A DNA stretch of 64,000 bases, taken from contig NC_011891.1 in assembly GCF_000022145.1 (NCBI RefSeq), positions 2,864,001 through 2,928,000 on the forward strand. The letters run 5' to 3'. Each line of letters opens with the position of its first letter. Within the stretch, counting starts at the first letter, position 1. The DNA comes from Anaeromyxobacter dehalogenans 2CP-1. Lineage in GTDB: Bacteria; Myxococcota; Myxococcia; Myxococcales; Anaeromyxobacteraceae. A model generated the notes under the pieces. It had not been told where the DNA came from. It made no database searches and saw only the letters and a list, made by a program, of their open reading frames with translations. This document shows, piece by piece, positions 34,047 to 42,613 of this stretch. The translations under genes and the position numbers were made by a program.

Positions 34047-34099
34047 GCCACGTACCGGGGCCGCGGCGGCCCGATCGCAAAAGGTGCGCAGAGCGAGTA

Positions 34100-34113
34100 T
34101 TGATCCGGGCCAA
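34100..34113 (+). promoter_or_regulatory. FNR-like box between moeA and the FNR-family gene
   Basis: TTGAT-CCGG-GCCAA against the consensus TTGAT-N4-ATCAA: the left half-site is perfect and the right half keeps CAA. It lies 54 bases upstream of moeA and 107 bases upstream of the regulator gene. Control of Moco synthesis or autoregulation is inference. Confidence 0.4.
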
Positions 34114-34220
34114 AACGCAACGTCTGCGGCGGCAGGCGGGCAAAACCCCGCTCTCTCGCGGGCCTAGCTCGTGCAAACAGACGCCGATCAAGACGCCGTT
34201 CGCCACCGGAGGATCCAGCC

Positions 34221-34877
34221 GTGCTCTCCAACACTCCCGTCTCGGACTGCGGCTCCTGCTCGCTCGGGGTCGCGTCCCAGGGCCGCTGCCGGCTGACGCC
34301 GACCACCCGCGAATCGGGTGCGACCATCTGTGCCCAGGGCGAGCGCCCGCGCACGGTCTACTTCGTCAAGGAGGGCTTCGTGGCCCTCTCCGCGGTCTCG
34401 CCCCGCGGCTCCGAGCTGCTGCTCTCGCTCCGCGGCCCCAGCTCGCTGCTCTGCACCGAGGCGATGCAGGCCGAGCCCTCGCCGTTCGAGGTGCGCGCGC
34501 TCTCCCGCGTGAAGATCTGCGGCATCGGCGGCGACGCGCTCTCGCAGTGGGTGGGCCCGGACAAGAGCGCCGCGCGCGTGGTGCTCGACCTGCTGCTCAC
34601 CGAGTCGCGGCAGCAGCGCGACGAGGTCAACTGGCGCCAGGGCGACTGCCTCTCGCGCGTGGCCCGCTTCGCGCTCGCCCATGCGAGGTTCCTCGCCGAC
34701 CGGCCCAACGCGGTGCGGAAGCAGGTGGTCGCGCGCCTCCTCGGGATGCGCCCCGAGACGCTCTCGCGCTGCCTCACCAAGCTCGAGAAGGACGGCGTGG
34801 TGGACGCGTCGCGCGGGGTGAGGGTCCTGGATCAGCGCCGCCTCGCCGCGCTCGCGATGGAAGACAACGCGGCCTGA
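34221..34877 (+). CDS. CRP/FNR-family regulator with candidate iron-sulfur cysteines
   Basis: 218 residues. The cyclic-nucleotide-binding fold is followed by a winged helix whose recognition region is VARLLGMRPETLSRCLTKLEKDGVV. N-terminal Cys10, Cys13 and Cys23, with further Cys37, Cys78 and Cys100, resemble the FNR layout of three clustered Cys plus one central Cys that bind a [4Fe-4S] oxygen sensor. Spacing differs from E. coli FNR. A GTG start has GGAGG upstream. Likely an oxygen or redox-responsive regulator; its neighbours moeA/mobB and tatA fit anaerobic respiration. Confidence 0.8.
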   Translation: MLSNTPVSDCGSCSLGVASQGRCRLTPTTRESGATICAQGERPRTVYFVKEGFVALSAVSPRGSELLLSLRGPSSLLCTEAMQAEPSPFEVRALSRVKICGIGGDALSQWVGPDKSAARVVLDLLLTESRQQRDEVNWRQGDCLSRVARFALAHARFLADRPNAVRKQVVARLLGMRPETLSRCLTKLEKDGVVDASRGVRVLDQRRLAALAMEDNAA

Positions 34878-34923
34878 TCCCTGTTAGAAGAGGAGCGCGT
34901 CAGGCGACGAAAGGAACACCCCC

Positions 34924-35139
34924 ATGTTCGGTCTCAGAATGCCGGAGCTGCTGCTCATCCTCGCGATCGTCGTGATCCTGTTCGGCGCGAGCAGGCTGCC
35001 GGCGCTCGGCGCGGGCCTCGGCCAGGGCATCCGCAGCTTCAAGAAGGCGTTCGGCGGCGAGGACGAGAAGCCGACCGCGTCCGGCAACGGCAGCACCCCG
35101 ACGCAGTCGTCGTCGGACCAGGGCTCGAAGCAGGCTTGA
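34924..35139 (+). CDS. tatA: Twin-arginine translocase subunit TatA
   Basis: 71 residues. One N-terminal membrane helix ([15 protein letters not shown]) is followed by the FGASRLP hinge, then the amphipathic helix [19 protein letters not shown] and a short polar tail. This is the TatA/E layout. TatA forms the pore for folded, cofactor-loaded proteins such as molybdoenzymes. No tatB or tatC lies nearby. The ATG is 46 bases after the FNR-like gene and has AAAGGAAC upstream. Confidence 0.93.
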   Translation: MFGLRMPELLLILAIVVILFGASRLPALGAGLGQGIRSFKKAFGGEDEKPTASGNGSTPTQSSSDQGSKQA

Positions 35140-35749
35140 TCGAGGGGCGGCCTCCGCCGCCCTCGCCTCCCCGCCAGCCTCGCTCCACGGCCGCCGGTGT
35201 CCCTCGGGCACCGGCGGTGCCGCATCGCGGGTGCGCGCTCTCGCACACGCCGCTCGCGCCGGCGCGCGCGGACCGTGCGTCTCCGCCGGCGTGGGGCCGC
35301 GGCACGCGCACGCCTCCCCCGGCCCACGCGCGCCGCGGCTGCGCGCTCGCGCCGCGAGCCCCCGAGCGCCCGCGCGGTCCGCCGGCGGATTTCCCGGCGC
35401 CGTCCCCTCGCCCGCGGTCGGACACCTCCCCGCCTTACCCGGCGCCGCACCCATCGCGGCTGGCCTCTCCGTTGCTCTCCGTCGTCCCAGGGACGCGTCT
35501 CGCGCATCCCGGGCAGACTCGCTGGAGCCACCCGCACAGGCGGGGGAGCCCAGGCGCCCGCGCGGCACCCGCGATTCGCCCGGCGAGCGTTCCGGGCGAG
35601 CCTGGAGATCGCGGCGGCCGATCGGACGCTGGAACGGGCGAGGCTCGCTGACCGGCCCGGCGCGCCAGCGCGTCCCGCCTCCTCTCGCGGCCCGCGCCGG
35701 CATCCCCCTTGAAGGGGAAAGGCGGTGCCTGCACCGGAGGGGAGCGGCC
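35140..35749. other. 610-base gene-poor region between tatA and a universal stress gene
   Basis: Open frames here are Arg/Pro-rich and look non-coding. A hairpin after tatA is listed separately. Near the right end CGGCATC-CCCC-TTGAA (35698-35713) resembles a sigma-54 site except that the -12 GC is GA; a dyad CCCCTT-G-AAGGGG (35705-35717) overlaps it. The remaining sequence is repetitive in composition only. Confidence 0.4.
35191..35217 (+). terminator. Hairpin downstream of tatA
   Basis: Perfect 9-bp arms CCGCCGGTG and CACCGGCGG around a 9-base loop, 52 bases after the tatA stop. No T-run follows. Confidence 0.45.
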
Positions 35750-36172
35750 ATGAAGCGGATCCTGGTGGCGGTGGACGGCTCGGACACCTCGCTGAAGGCG
35801 GCGCGGATGGCGTCGGACGTGGCGCTGCGCTTCGGGGCGAAGCTGACCCTGGTGCACGTCGTCCCGAAGCTGCTCCTGCCGCCCGACGTCTACGGCCTCA
35901 CCATCGCCGAGGTCGAGAAGGAGCACCGCGCCTACGCGGACGCGCTGCTGGAGAAGGCCGTGAAGGCGCTGGAGGAGCCGGGGCTGGACGTCTCCACCAC
36001 CGTCCTCTACGGCTCCCCGGCCGAGGCCATCGCCGAGGAGGCCGCGGCCATCGACGTGGGCATGGTGGTGGTCGGCAGCCGCGGCTACGGCGCGGTCGCC
36101 CGGATGTTCCTGGGCAGCGTCTCCGACCGCCTGGTGCACATCAGCTCGAAGCCGGTGCTCGTCGTCCGCTGA
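35750..36172 (+). CDS. Universal stress protein (UspA family)
   Basis: 140 residues, a single Usp domain. The start is KRILVAVDGSDTSLKAARMA. The ATP-binding pattern G-x2-G-x9-G-(S/T) is visible in VVVGSRGYGAVARMFLGSVSDRLVHISSKPVLVV, with the Ser of GSVS. Usp proteins respond to energy and redox stress. The ATG has GGAGGGGA upstream. It lies just before a CBS-domain gene and a globin oxygen-sensor kinase. A second Usp at 43687 belongs to the minus-strand half of the same island. Confidence 0.92.
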   Translation: MKRILVAVDGSDTSLKAARMASDVALRFGAKLTLVHVVPKLLLPPDVYGLTIAEVEKEHRAYADALLEKAVKALEEPGLDVSTTVLYGSPAEAIAEEAAAIDVGMVVVGSRGYGAVARMFLGSVSDRLVHISSKPVLVVR

Positions 36173-36246
36173 GGTCCGCGAGGCGGGATGCCGCGCGCCC
36201 GGTCCCGGGTTACACTCGCCGCGCGCGGGGCGCGCGCGGAGGCCTC

Positions 36247-36687
36247 ATGATCTCGGTGGCGGACTTCATGACCAGGGACCTCGTCACCGTGCGCGAGAGC
36301 GACGACCTCGCGCTGGCCGAGTCGCTGCTCAAGCTGGGCGGGATCCGGCACCTGCCGGTCGTCCGCGAGCGCAAGCTGGTGGGCCTGCTCACCCAGCGCG
36401 ACCTGCTCCGCTCCGGACAGGCGGGCGCGCCCGCGGCCCGCGACCGCGCGGTCTCCGAGGTGATGACGCGCGAGCCCGTGGCGGTCCGCCCCGGGACCGG
36501 GCTGGCCCACGCCGCGCGCCTCATGCTCGAGCGGAAGTTCGGCTGCCTGCCGGTGTGCGAGGACGACGGGCTGCTGGTCGGCATCGTCACCGAGGCCGAC
36601 TTCGTGCGCTTCGCCGCGGACGTGGTCCGGGACCTCGATCTGGTCTCGGAGGCGGTCAAGGCGCGGGAGCGGGCCGGCCAGGCCTAG
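36247..36687 (+). CDS. Two-CBS-domain protein
   Basis: 146 residues containing two CBS motifs and nothing else: SVADFMTRDLVTVRESDDLALAESLLKLGGIRHLPVV and AVSEVMTREPVAVRPGTGLAHAARLMLERKFGCLPV. CBS pairs bind adenine nucleotides and sense energy state. The ATG has GGAGG upstream, and a strong hairpin (36219-36239) abuts that ribosome site, which could reduce translation. Partner unknown. It lies between Usp and the globin kinase. Confidence 0.9.
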   Translation: MISVADFMTRDLVTVRESDDLALAESLLKLGGIRHLPVVRERKLVGLLTQRDLLRSGQAGAPAARDRAVSEVMTREPVAVRPGTGLAHAARLMLERKFGCLPVCEDDGLLVGIVTEADFVRFAADVVRDLDLVSEAVKARERAGQA

Positions 36688-36736
36688 ATCGCCCCTCATG
36701 TCCGGCCGCCCGCCGGCTCGCCCGGGGCAACGCGCG

Positions 36737-36766
36737 TTGACCGGCCGCCCGGGCCCCCCTTACATA
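36737..36766 (+). promoter_or_regulatory. Candidate sigma-70 promoter giving a leaderless kinase mRNA
   Basis: TTGACC, 18 bases, TACATA (36761-36766). The predicted start is about two bases before the ATG at 36775, so the mRNA would be leaderless, in line with the absence of a ribosome site. A dyad CCCCT-TACAT-AGGGG (36756-36770) covers the -10 and could be an operator. Confidence 0.5.
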
Positions 36767-36774
36767 GGGGTCGA

Positions 36775-37914
36775 ATGCCCGAGACCGTGCTCGAGGAGCT
36801 GAAGCGCTACGTCCGCTTCGATGCCGGGGACGAGCGGGCGCTCCGCGCCCTCCACGGCGCGGCCGCGCCGCAGCTCGACCGGATCGCCCAGGTCTTCTAC
36901 GACCGCATCCTCTCGCACGAGGGGGCGCGCACCGCGCTGGTGGGGGGCGAGAGCCGGGTGGGTCACCTCAAGGTGACCCTGATCGGCTGGATGGACACGC
37001 TGCTCAGCGGTCCGTGGGACGAGGGGTACTGGGAGCACCGGACCCGGATCGGCCGCGTCCACGTCCGCATCGGCCTGCCGCAGCACTACATGTTCGGCGC
37101 GATGAACGTGATCCGCACCGAGCTGATGCGCGTCTCCTGGGAGCGCTTCAACGCGGACCCGCCCGAGCTGGAGCGGGTGCGCAACGCGCTCGCGAAGATC
37201 CTCGATCTCGAGCTCGCCATCATGCTGCACACCTACCGCGACGACCTGCTCGCGCAGCAGGCGCGGGTGGAGCGGCTCTCGACGTTCGGCCAGCTCGTCG
37301 GCTCCATCGGCCACGACCTGCGCAACCCGCTCGGCGTCATCGAGACCTCGCTCTACATCCTGCGCGGGCGGGTGGGCGACGACGAGCGCGCCCGCAAGCA
37401 CGTGGACCGCATCGGCGAGCAGCTCGGCGTCGCGAACGGGATCATCACGAACCTGCTCGACATGATCCGCAACCGGCCGCTGGCGCGCGAGCCGGTGGAC
37501 GTCGGCCAGGTGGTCGCCGCCGCCGCGGCCGCGGTGAAGCACGCGCCGGGCGTGTCGGTCGCGGTGGAGGGCTTCGAGGGGCTGCCGCCGGTGGACGGCG
37601 ACCCGGGCCAGCTCCGCCAGGTGTTCGTGAACCTGCTCGAGAACGCGGCGTTCGCGGCGGCGCCGCAGGGCGCGGTGACGGTCCGCGCGCGCCGCGACGA
37701 CGGCGCGCTCGAGGTGGCGGTCGAGGACACCGGCCCCGGCGTGGACCCCGCCACGCGCCGCCGCCTGTTCGAGCCGCTCATCACCACCAAGGACAAGGGC
37801 ATCGGCCTGGGCCTGGCGCTCGTGAAGCGCATCGCCGAGCGCCACGGCGGCTCGGTCGAGTACTCGGACCGGCCCGGGGGCGGCGCGCGGTTCACCGTTC
37901 GCCTCCCCGCCTGA
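36775..37914 (+). CDS. Globin-coupled histidine kinase (oxygen sensor, AfGcHK-type)
   Basis: 379 residues: protoglobin heme domain (about 1-158), then HisKA with His180 in [11 protein letters not shown], then an ATPase domain ([27 protein letters not shown]). Tyr42 and His96 sit three positions before the distal Tyr45 and proximal heme His99 known for AfGcHK of Anaeromyxobacter sp. Fw109-5; His180 likewise matches its phospho-acceptor His183. Heme oxygen binding stimulates that enzyme's autophosphorylation. The two-receiver partner follows 14 bases later. No transmembrane helix, so it is cytosolic. Confidence 0.95.
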   Translation: MPETVLEELKRYVRFDAGDERALRALHGAAAPQLDRIAQVFYDRILSHEGARTALVGGESRVGHLKVTLIGWMDTLLSGPWDEGYWEHRTRIGRVHVRIGLPQHYMFGAMNVIRTELMRVSWERFNADPPELERVRNALAKILDLELAIMLHTYRDDLLAQQARVERLSTFGQLVGSIGHDLRNPLGVIETSLYILRGRVGDDERARKHVDRIGEQLGVANGIITNLLDMIRNRPLAREPVDVGQVVAAAAAAVKHAPGVSVAVEGFEGLPPVDGDPGQLRQVFVNLLENAAFAAAPQGAVTVRARRDDGALEVAVEDTGPGVDPATRRRLFEPLITTKDKGIGLGLALVKRIAERHGGSVEYSDRPGGGARFTVRLPA

Positions 37915-37928
37915 GCGGAGGATCCCGC

Positions 37929-38651
37929 ATGCGCCGCTACCTCATCGTGGACGACAACCGCGACTTCGCGGAGAACCTGGCCGAGATCCTGCGCGACGCC
38001 GGCCACGAGGTCGCGCTCGCCGGCGACGGCGCCGAGGCGCTGGCGCTCGCGCGCGGGACCCGCTTCGACGCCATCCTCACCGACATGCGCATGCCGCTCA
38101 TGGGCGGCGCCGAGCTCGTCCACGAGCTGCGCCGCGTGGACCCCGGCGCGCCGGCCATGGTCATCACCGCCTACGTGGGCGACAACGACCTCGAGGCCGC
38201 GCGGCGCGAGGGGCTGGTGGCGGTGCTGCAGAAGCCGGTGAACGCCGCCTACCTGGTGGAGCTGCTCGAGGTGGCCCGGCGCGACGGCCTGGCGGTGGTG
38301 GTGGAGGACGACCCCCGGCTCGCCGACAACCTCTGCGAGGCGCTGCGCTCGCGCGGCTTCGCCGCGGTGACCGCCGCGTCGGTGCTGGAGACCGAGCGGC
38401 TCGGGCCGGTGCAGCCGTTCTGCGCGCTGGTGGACCTGCGCGTGCCCGGCGGTCCCGACGGCGCCGCCATGCAGCGCCTCGCCGCCAAGTACCCCGCCCT
38501 GCCCATGATCGTCGTCACCGCCCACCACGACGCCTGGCCGGCGCTCCCGCACCAGGGCTTCTTCCACAAGCCGTTCGACACCGCCTCGCTGCTCGCCGCG
38601 GTGGAGCGGCTCCACGGCGCCCGCGCCCCCTCGCCGGTGCCCGCCCCGTGA
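37929..38651 (+). CDS. Two-receiver response regulator, partner of the globin kinase
   Basis: 240 residues, two receiver domains and no output domain. Phospho-acceptors D52 (LTDMRMP) and D169 (LVDLRVPGG) fall at exactly the residue numbers reported for the AfGcHK partner regulator. The acidic pairs D8-D9 and E126-D127-D128 and the KP lysines are visible. With no DNA-binding part it must pass phosphate or signal on, perhaps to the receiver-kinase encoded next, whose GTG overlaps its stop. Confidence 0.92.
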   Translation: MRRYLIVDDNRDFAENLAEILRDAGHEVALAGDGAEALALARGTRFDAILTDMRMPLMGGAELVHELRRVDPGAPAMVITAYVGDNDLEAARREGLVAVLQKPVNAAYLVELLEVARRDGLAVVVEDDPRLADNLCEALRSRGFAAVTAASVLETERLGPVQPFCALVDLRVPGGPDGAAMQRLAAKYPALPMIVVTAHHDAWPALPHQGFFHKPFDTASLLAAVERLHGARAPSPVPAP

Positions 38652-39775
38652 AGCACGGCGGCGGGCCGCGGCGGCCGCGCGTGCTGGTGGTGGACGACAA
38701 CGCCAGCCTGGTGGACAACCTCTCCGAGATCCTGGAGGGCGCCGGCTACGCGGTGGCCGGGGCCGGGAGCTGCGCCGCCGCGCTCGCGCTCGCCGAGCAG
38801 GGCTTCGACGTGGCGCTGGTGGACCTGAAGCTCCCCGACGGCGACGGCACCGCGCTCGCGCCGCGGCTGAAGGAGCTCTCGCCGAACGGCGAGGTGGTGC
38901 TGCTCACCGGGTTCGCCACGCTGGAGTCCGCGGTGGCCGCGGTGCGCGCCGGCGCCTGCGCCTACCTGGTGAAGCCGTGCGCCACGCAGGAGCTGCTGCT
39001 GACGGTGGAGCAGGCCATGCGCCAGGTGCGCCTGCACCAGGAGAAGCGCGACCTCGCCAGCCGCGCGCAGATGGCCGAGAAGCTGGCCGCGGTCGGCACC
39101 ATGACCGCCGGGCTCTCGCACGAGATCCGCAACCCGCTCAACGCCGCGGCGCTCCAGCTCTCGGTGCTGGAGCGGCGCATCCAGAAGCTCGAGGCGGAGC
39201 GGCAGGGGCCGCTGCTCGAGCCGCTCACGCTGGTGAAGGACGAGATCCGCCGCCTCGACCACATCCTGGAGGACTTCCTCCAGTTCGCCCGCCCCCGCGA
39301 GTTCGTCCGCAAGGCCATCGAGGTCGCGCCGGTGATCACGAAGGTGGTGGACCTGCTCGGCGGCGAGGCCGAGCGCCGCGGCGTGCGCCTGGAGCGCGAG
39401 CTCGAGCCGGTGCCGCCGGTGGCGGGGGACGAGGAGCGGCTCCGGCAGGTGCTGGTGAACCTGTGCCTGAACGCGCTCGAGGCGGTGGACGCGCGCGGGC
39501 TGGTCCGCGTCTCGTGCCGGCCCGCACCCGCCGACGTCGATCACCCCGAGGCGCCGGCGATGGTCGACCTCCTCATCGACGACGACGGCCCGGGCGTCGT
39601 GCCCGACCAGCGCGACCGCATCTTCGAGCCGTTCTTCACCACCAAGGCGCGCGGCTCCGGCCTGGGGCTCTCCATCGTGCACGCGATCGTGACGCAGCAC
39701 GGGGGCACCATCCGGATCGAGGACAGCCCGGAGGGCGGCGCGCGCTTCGTGCTGCGGCTCCCGCGCGCGCAGTGA
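38648..39775 (+). CDS. Receiver-histidine kinase hybrid
   Basis: 375 residues: receiver (about 10-125) with acceptor D59 (ALVDLKLPDGDG), then HisKA with His158 in GLSHEIRNPLNA, then HATPase (LVNLCLNALEAVD, DDGPGV, GSGLGLSIVH). No membrane helix. The receiver-first order suggests that its kinase activity is set by phosphorylation, probably from the globin system (GTG overlaps the preceding gene). It points toward an NtrC-type regulator encoded tail to tail with it. Confidence 0.9.
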   Translation: MKHGGGPRRPRVLVVDDNASLVDNLSEILEGAGYAVAGAGSCAAALALAEQGFDVALVDLKLPDGDGTALAPRLKELSPNGEVVLLTGFATLESAVAAVRAGACAYLVKPCATQELLLTVEQAMRQVRLHQEKRDLASRAQMAEKLAAVGTMTAGLSHEIRNPLNAAALQLSVLERRIQKLEAERQGPLLEPLTLVKDEIRRLDHILEDFLQFARPREFVRKAIEVAPVITKVVDLLGGEAERRGVRLERELEPVPPVAGDEERLRQVLVNLCLNALEAVDARGLVRVSCRPAPADVDHPEAPAMVDLLIDDDGPGVVPDQRDRIFEPFFTTKARGSGLGLSIVHAIVTQHGGTIRIEDSPEGGARFVLRLPRAQ

Positions 39776-39794
39776 GCGCGCGCGGCGCCGCGCC

Positions 39795-41252
39795 CTACTC
39801 CATCCCGCCGGCCTTCTCGGGCTCGTGCTCGCCGTCGTGGGAGTGGTCGTGCCCGGCCCCGCCCTCCCGGCCGCCCGCGGCGTACTCCTTCAGCCGGTAC
39901 TGGATCTTGCGGACGCTGATCCCGAGGATCTCGGCCGCGCGCGAGGTGGAGCCGCCGACCATCTCGAGCGTGCGCAGGATGGCCTCGCGCTCGATCTCGT
40001 AGAGCGTCGCGCCCGGGATGAGCGCGCCCGGCGCGCGCTCGCGCGGGCGCGGGCCGCGCAGCGTGGGCGGCAGGTCGTCGGCGGTGAGCTCCGAGCCCTT
40101 GCAGAGCACCACCGCGCGCTCCACCACGTTCTCCAGCTCGCGCACGTTGCCGGGCCAGTCGTGGCTCAGCACCGCGTTGAGCGTGCCGGGCGCGAGGCCG
40201 CGGATGTCCTTGCCGTACGCCTTCGAGTACTTGTCGATGAAGTGGCTCACCAGCGCCGGGATGTCGCCCTTGCGCTGGCGCAGCGGCGGCAGCGTCACCG
40301 CCACCACGTTCAGCCGGTAGTAGAGGTCCTCGCGGAACCGCCCGTTCTTCACCTCGGCGGCGAGGTCGCGGTTGGTGGCGGCGACCAGGCGCACGTCCAC
40401 CTTGAGCGTCTGCGTCCCGCCGACGCGCTCGAACTCCCGCTGCTGGAGCACGCGGAGCAGCTTGATCTGGAGCGCCGGCGAGATGTCGCCGATCTCGTCC
40501 AGGAACAGCGTGCCGCCGTCGGCGAGCTCGAACCGCCCCTCCTTGCGGCCGATGGCCCCGGTGAACGCGCCCTTCTCGTGGCCGAACAGCTCGGACTCGA
40601 GCAGCGTCTCGGAGAGCGCCGCGCAGTTCACCTTGATGAAGGCCTTGTCGGCCCGCGGCGACTCCTCGTGCAGCGCCTGCGCGAAGAGCTCCTTGCCGGT
40701 GCCCGACTCGCCCAGGATCAGGACGGTGGCGCGGGTGGGCGCGGCGCGCTTCACCACCTCGTAGACCGCGTGCAGCTCGGGCGCGTCGCCGACGATGTTG
40801 TGGAACCGGTACCGCTCGCGCACGCGCTCGCGCAGGTTCGCGGTGTCGCGCTGGAGGCGCAGCTTCTCGAGCGCCTTCTCCAGCACCACCAGGACCGCGT
40901 TCACGTCGAGCGGCTTGACGAGGTAGTTCTCGGCGCCGGCGCGCATCGCCTCGACGGCGGCCTCGACGCTCGCGAACGCGGTCATCATCACGAACACCGC
41001 GTCGGAGCCCTGCTCGCGCGCGCGGCGCAGCAGGTTGATGCCGTCCATGCGGGGCATCCGCACGTCGGCGAGCACCGCCGCCGGCGCGAACCCGGGGAGC
41101 AGCGCCAGGGCCTCCTCGCCGTCCGCGGCCTCGGCGATCTCGTACCCCTCCTCGCTCAGGATGGTCCGAAGCGCGACGCGAGCGTTCTGCTCGTCGTCCA
41201 CCACCAGGATCCGTTCCTTGCCCGGCCGGGCGCCCACATTCGGCATGCTCAT
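39795..41252 (-). CDS. NtrC-family sigma-54-dependent response regulator
   Basis: 485 residues: receiver with acceptor D63 ([12 protein letters not shown]), AAA+ domain with [12 protein letters not shown], the sigma-54-contacting loop GAFTGA, the Walker B segment [11 protein letters not shown] and the R-finger region, and a C-terminal Fis-type helix-turn-helix ([21 protein letters not shown]). It activates sigma-54 promoters. The ATG at 41252 follows AGGAGCAGC. An unusual His/Asp-rich tail ([10 protein letters not shown]) ends the protein. It converges with the globin-kinase operon, the natural upstream signal. Confidence 0.94.
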   Translation of the reverse strand: MSMPNVGARPGKERILVVDDEQNARVALRTILSEEGYEIAEAADGEEALALLPGFAPAAVLADVRMPRMDGINLLRRAREQGSDAVFVMMTAFASVEAAVEAMRAGAENYLVKPLDVNAVLVVLEKALEKLRLQRDTANLRERVRERYRFHNIVGDAPELHAVYEVVKRAAPTRATVLILGESGTGKELFAQALHEESPRADKAFIKVNCAALSETLLESELFGHEKGAFTGAIGRKEGRFELADGGTLFLDEIGDISPALQIKLLRVLQQREFERVGGTQTLKVDVRLVAATNRDLAAEVKNGRFREDLYYRLNVVAVTLPPLRQRKGDIPALVSHFIDKYSKAYGKDIRGLAPGTLNAVLSHDWPGNVRELENVVERAVVLCKGSELTADDLPPTLRGPRPRERAPGALIPGATLYEIEREAILRTLEMVGGSTSRAAEILGISVRKIQYRLKEYAAGGREGGAGHDHSHDGEHEPEKAGGME

Positions 41253-41391
41253 GCTGCTCCTGACCTGCGCAAAGCCTGCGTCGGTCCGCAGGTTATGCAC
41301 CATTCTCGCCTCGAGGTCCAGTGACTACCCGAGGCCAAGTGCTGAGGCCGACACCTGAAAAACCCCGTTACTCCCCCGGACCTTCCGGCCT

Positions 41392-42066
41392 TCAGCCCAC
41401 CCGGGCCGACCCCGCCGAGGATGGGATGCGACCCACCCGGTCGTACGGGCGCCAACGGAACCGCGCGCCGAGCGATTCCGCGACCGCCCTGCAGGCCGCC
41501 TCGGAGACGCCCGGCATCGCCACCGCGCTCGCGGCGACGTCGGGGATGACGCCGACGGCGGCGCGGAGGAACGCCTTCACCGCGTCGTACGCCGCCTCGC
41601 CGTAGCGGCTCGGGCAGATGCGCGCGTAGGCCGCCGCGTCCGGCGCGTTCAGCGACACCGATACGGCGCCCACGCCGGCGGCCGCGAGCTCGGCGACCAC
41701 GTCGCGCCCCTCGCGCAGGTTCGCGAGCCCGTCCGTGTCGAGCCGGATCCGGCGCGCGCCCGCCGCGCGGAGGCGCCGCGCGATCTCGAGCACCACCTCG
41801 AGCCGGCGGGTCGGCTCGCCGAAGCCGGTGAAGCAGACCTCCGAGCGGCCCTCCAGGCCCACCGCCTGGATCGCGCGCCAGACCTCGTCCGCGTCCGGGT
41901 TGCGCGCCAGCCGCAGGTCGAATCCACCCACCGTGAAGTCGTCGTCGCGGATCTTGGGGCAGAACGTGCAGGCGAGCGTGCAGCCACTCGTGACGTTCAG
42001 GTAGAGCGCGTCGCCCAGCGGATAGGCGAGCACCGGCACGTTCCTGGGGGAGGTTTCCGTGGTCAC
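41392..42066 (-). CDS. Radical SAM protein
   Basis: 224 residues, a short radical SAM TIM-barrel enzyme. The cluster motif is CTLACTFCPK (C-x3-C-x2-C), followed by the glycine-rich SAM region FTGFGEPTRRLEV. RIRLDTDGLANL and SVSLNAPDAAAYARICPS fit small activating-type radical SAM enzymes; it resembles the TatD-associated subfamily, although the tatD of this window is 8 kb away. Start GTG at 42066 without a strong ribosome site. Substrate unknown. No SPASM domain is visible. Confidence 0.82.
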   Translation of the reverse strand: MTTETSPRNVPVLAYPLGDALYLNVTSGCTLACTFCPKIRDDDFTVGGFDLRLARNPDADEVWRAIQAVGLEGRSEVCFTGFGEPTRRLEVVLEIARRLRAAGARRIRLDTDGLANLREGRDVVAELAAAGVGAVSVSLNAPDAAAYARICPSRYGEAAYDAVKAFLRAAVGVIPDVAASAVAMPGVSEAACRAVAESLGARFRWRPYDRVGRIPSSAGSARVG

Positions 42067-42175
42067 GAGCGCCCGGGTGAATAGCAGGACCCAGGCGGGA
42101 GCGCCACCCGGATGCGGCCTGCTGCGTCACCGTTTCAACCGGCGGCGCGGACGGGCATTTCCCGGGGACCGGGCG

Positions 42176-42487
42176 CTACTCGGCGTGGGGGTGGTGACCG
42201 CTGCAGGCGATGCAGTAGCGCGCCTCGGGGATCGCCCGGAGGCGCTGCAGGCCCATGGGGCCACCGCAGGCGAGGCAGGTGCCGTAGCGGCCCTGCTGGA
42301 TGCGGTCGAGCGCCGCGTCGATGTCGGCGAGCTCGCGGCGCACGCCCTCGGGCACGGGCCCGGGGATGGACTCGTAGTCTGCCCAGCGCGCGGCGGGATC
42401 GGATGGGCGGGGCGGCGCGGCCCCCTGGCTGAGCGAGCGACGACGCCGCAGCAGCACCTCGCGGGCGTCCGCTTCGAACCGGCTCAT
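42176..42487 (-). CDS. DksA/TraR-type zinc-finger protein
   Basis: 103 residues. The C-terminal finger is C-x2-C-x17-C-x2-C (TCLACGGPMG ... ARYCIACSG), typical of the DksA/TraR family, preceded by a coiled segment (RRELADIDAALDRIQQGRYG). DksA binds RNA polymerase with ppGpp; this protein is shorter and lacks a clear DxxDxA acidic tip, so it may be a TraR-like relative. ATG at 42487 or GTG at 42505. It lies in a minus-strand group with CBS and Usp genes. Confidence 0.8.
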   Translation of the reverse strand: MSRFEADAREVLLRRRRSLSQGAAPPRPSDPAARWADYESIPGPVPEGVRRELADIDAALDRIQQGRYGTCLACGGPMGLQRLRAIPEARYCIACSGHHPHAE

Positions 42488-42613
42488 GCCGGACACGCTC
42501 TTCACGAGCCGTGCCCGGGCGCACGGCGGCGATTTTCGAGCCGTTTCCGGGGATTCGGCCGCGAGAGTTGCGTGGCCCCCTTGGATTGGCGCACGGCTTG
42601 CGCAAGCGCGCGT

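Noticed and set aside
35136-35651. Plus-strand open frames after tatA
   Set aside because: Arg/Pro-rich composition, no ribosome site, and alternative frames equally open; not credible proteins.
36219-36239. Strong hairpin next to the ribosome site of the CBS gene as a riboswitch or thermometer
   Set aside because: Only a simple CG/GC repeat stem with no conserved aptamer features.
42587-42602. TGGCGCA-CGGC-TTGCG, a good sigma-54 match on the plus strand
   Set aside because: No plus-strand gene follows; it points into the 3' end of a minus-strand CBS gene. A chance match in GC-rich DNA is more likely, although an antisense RNA cannot be excluded.
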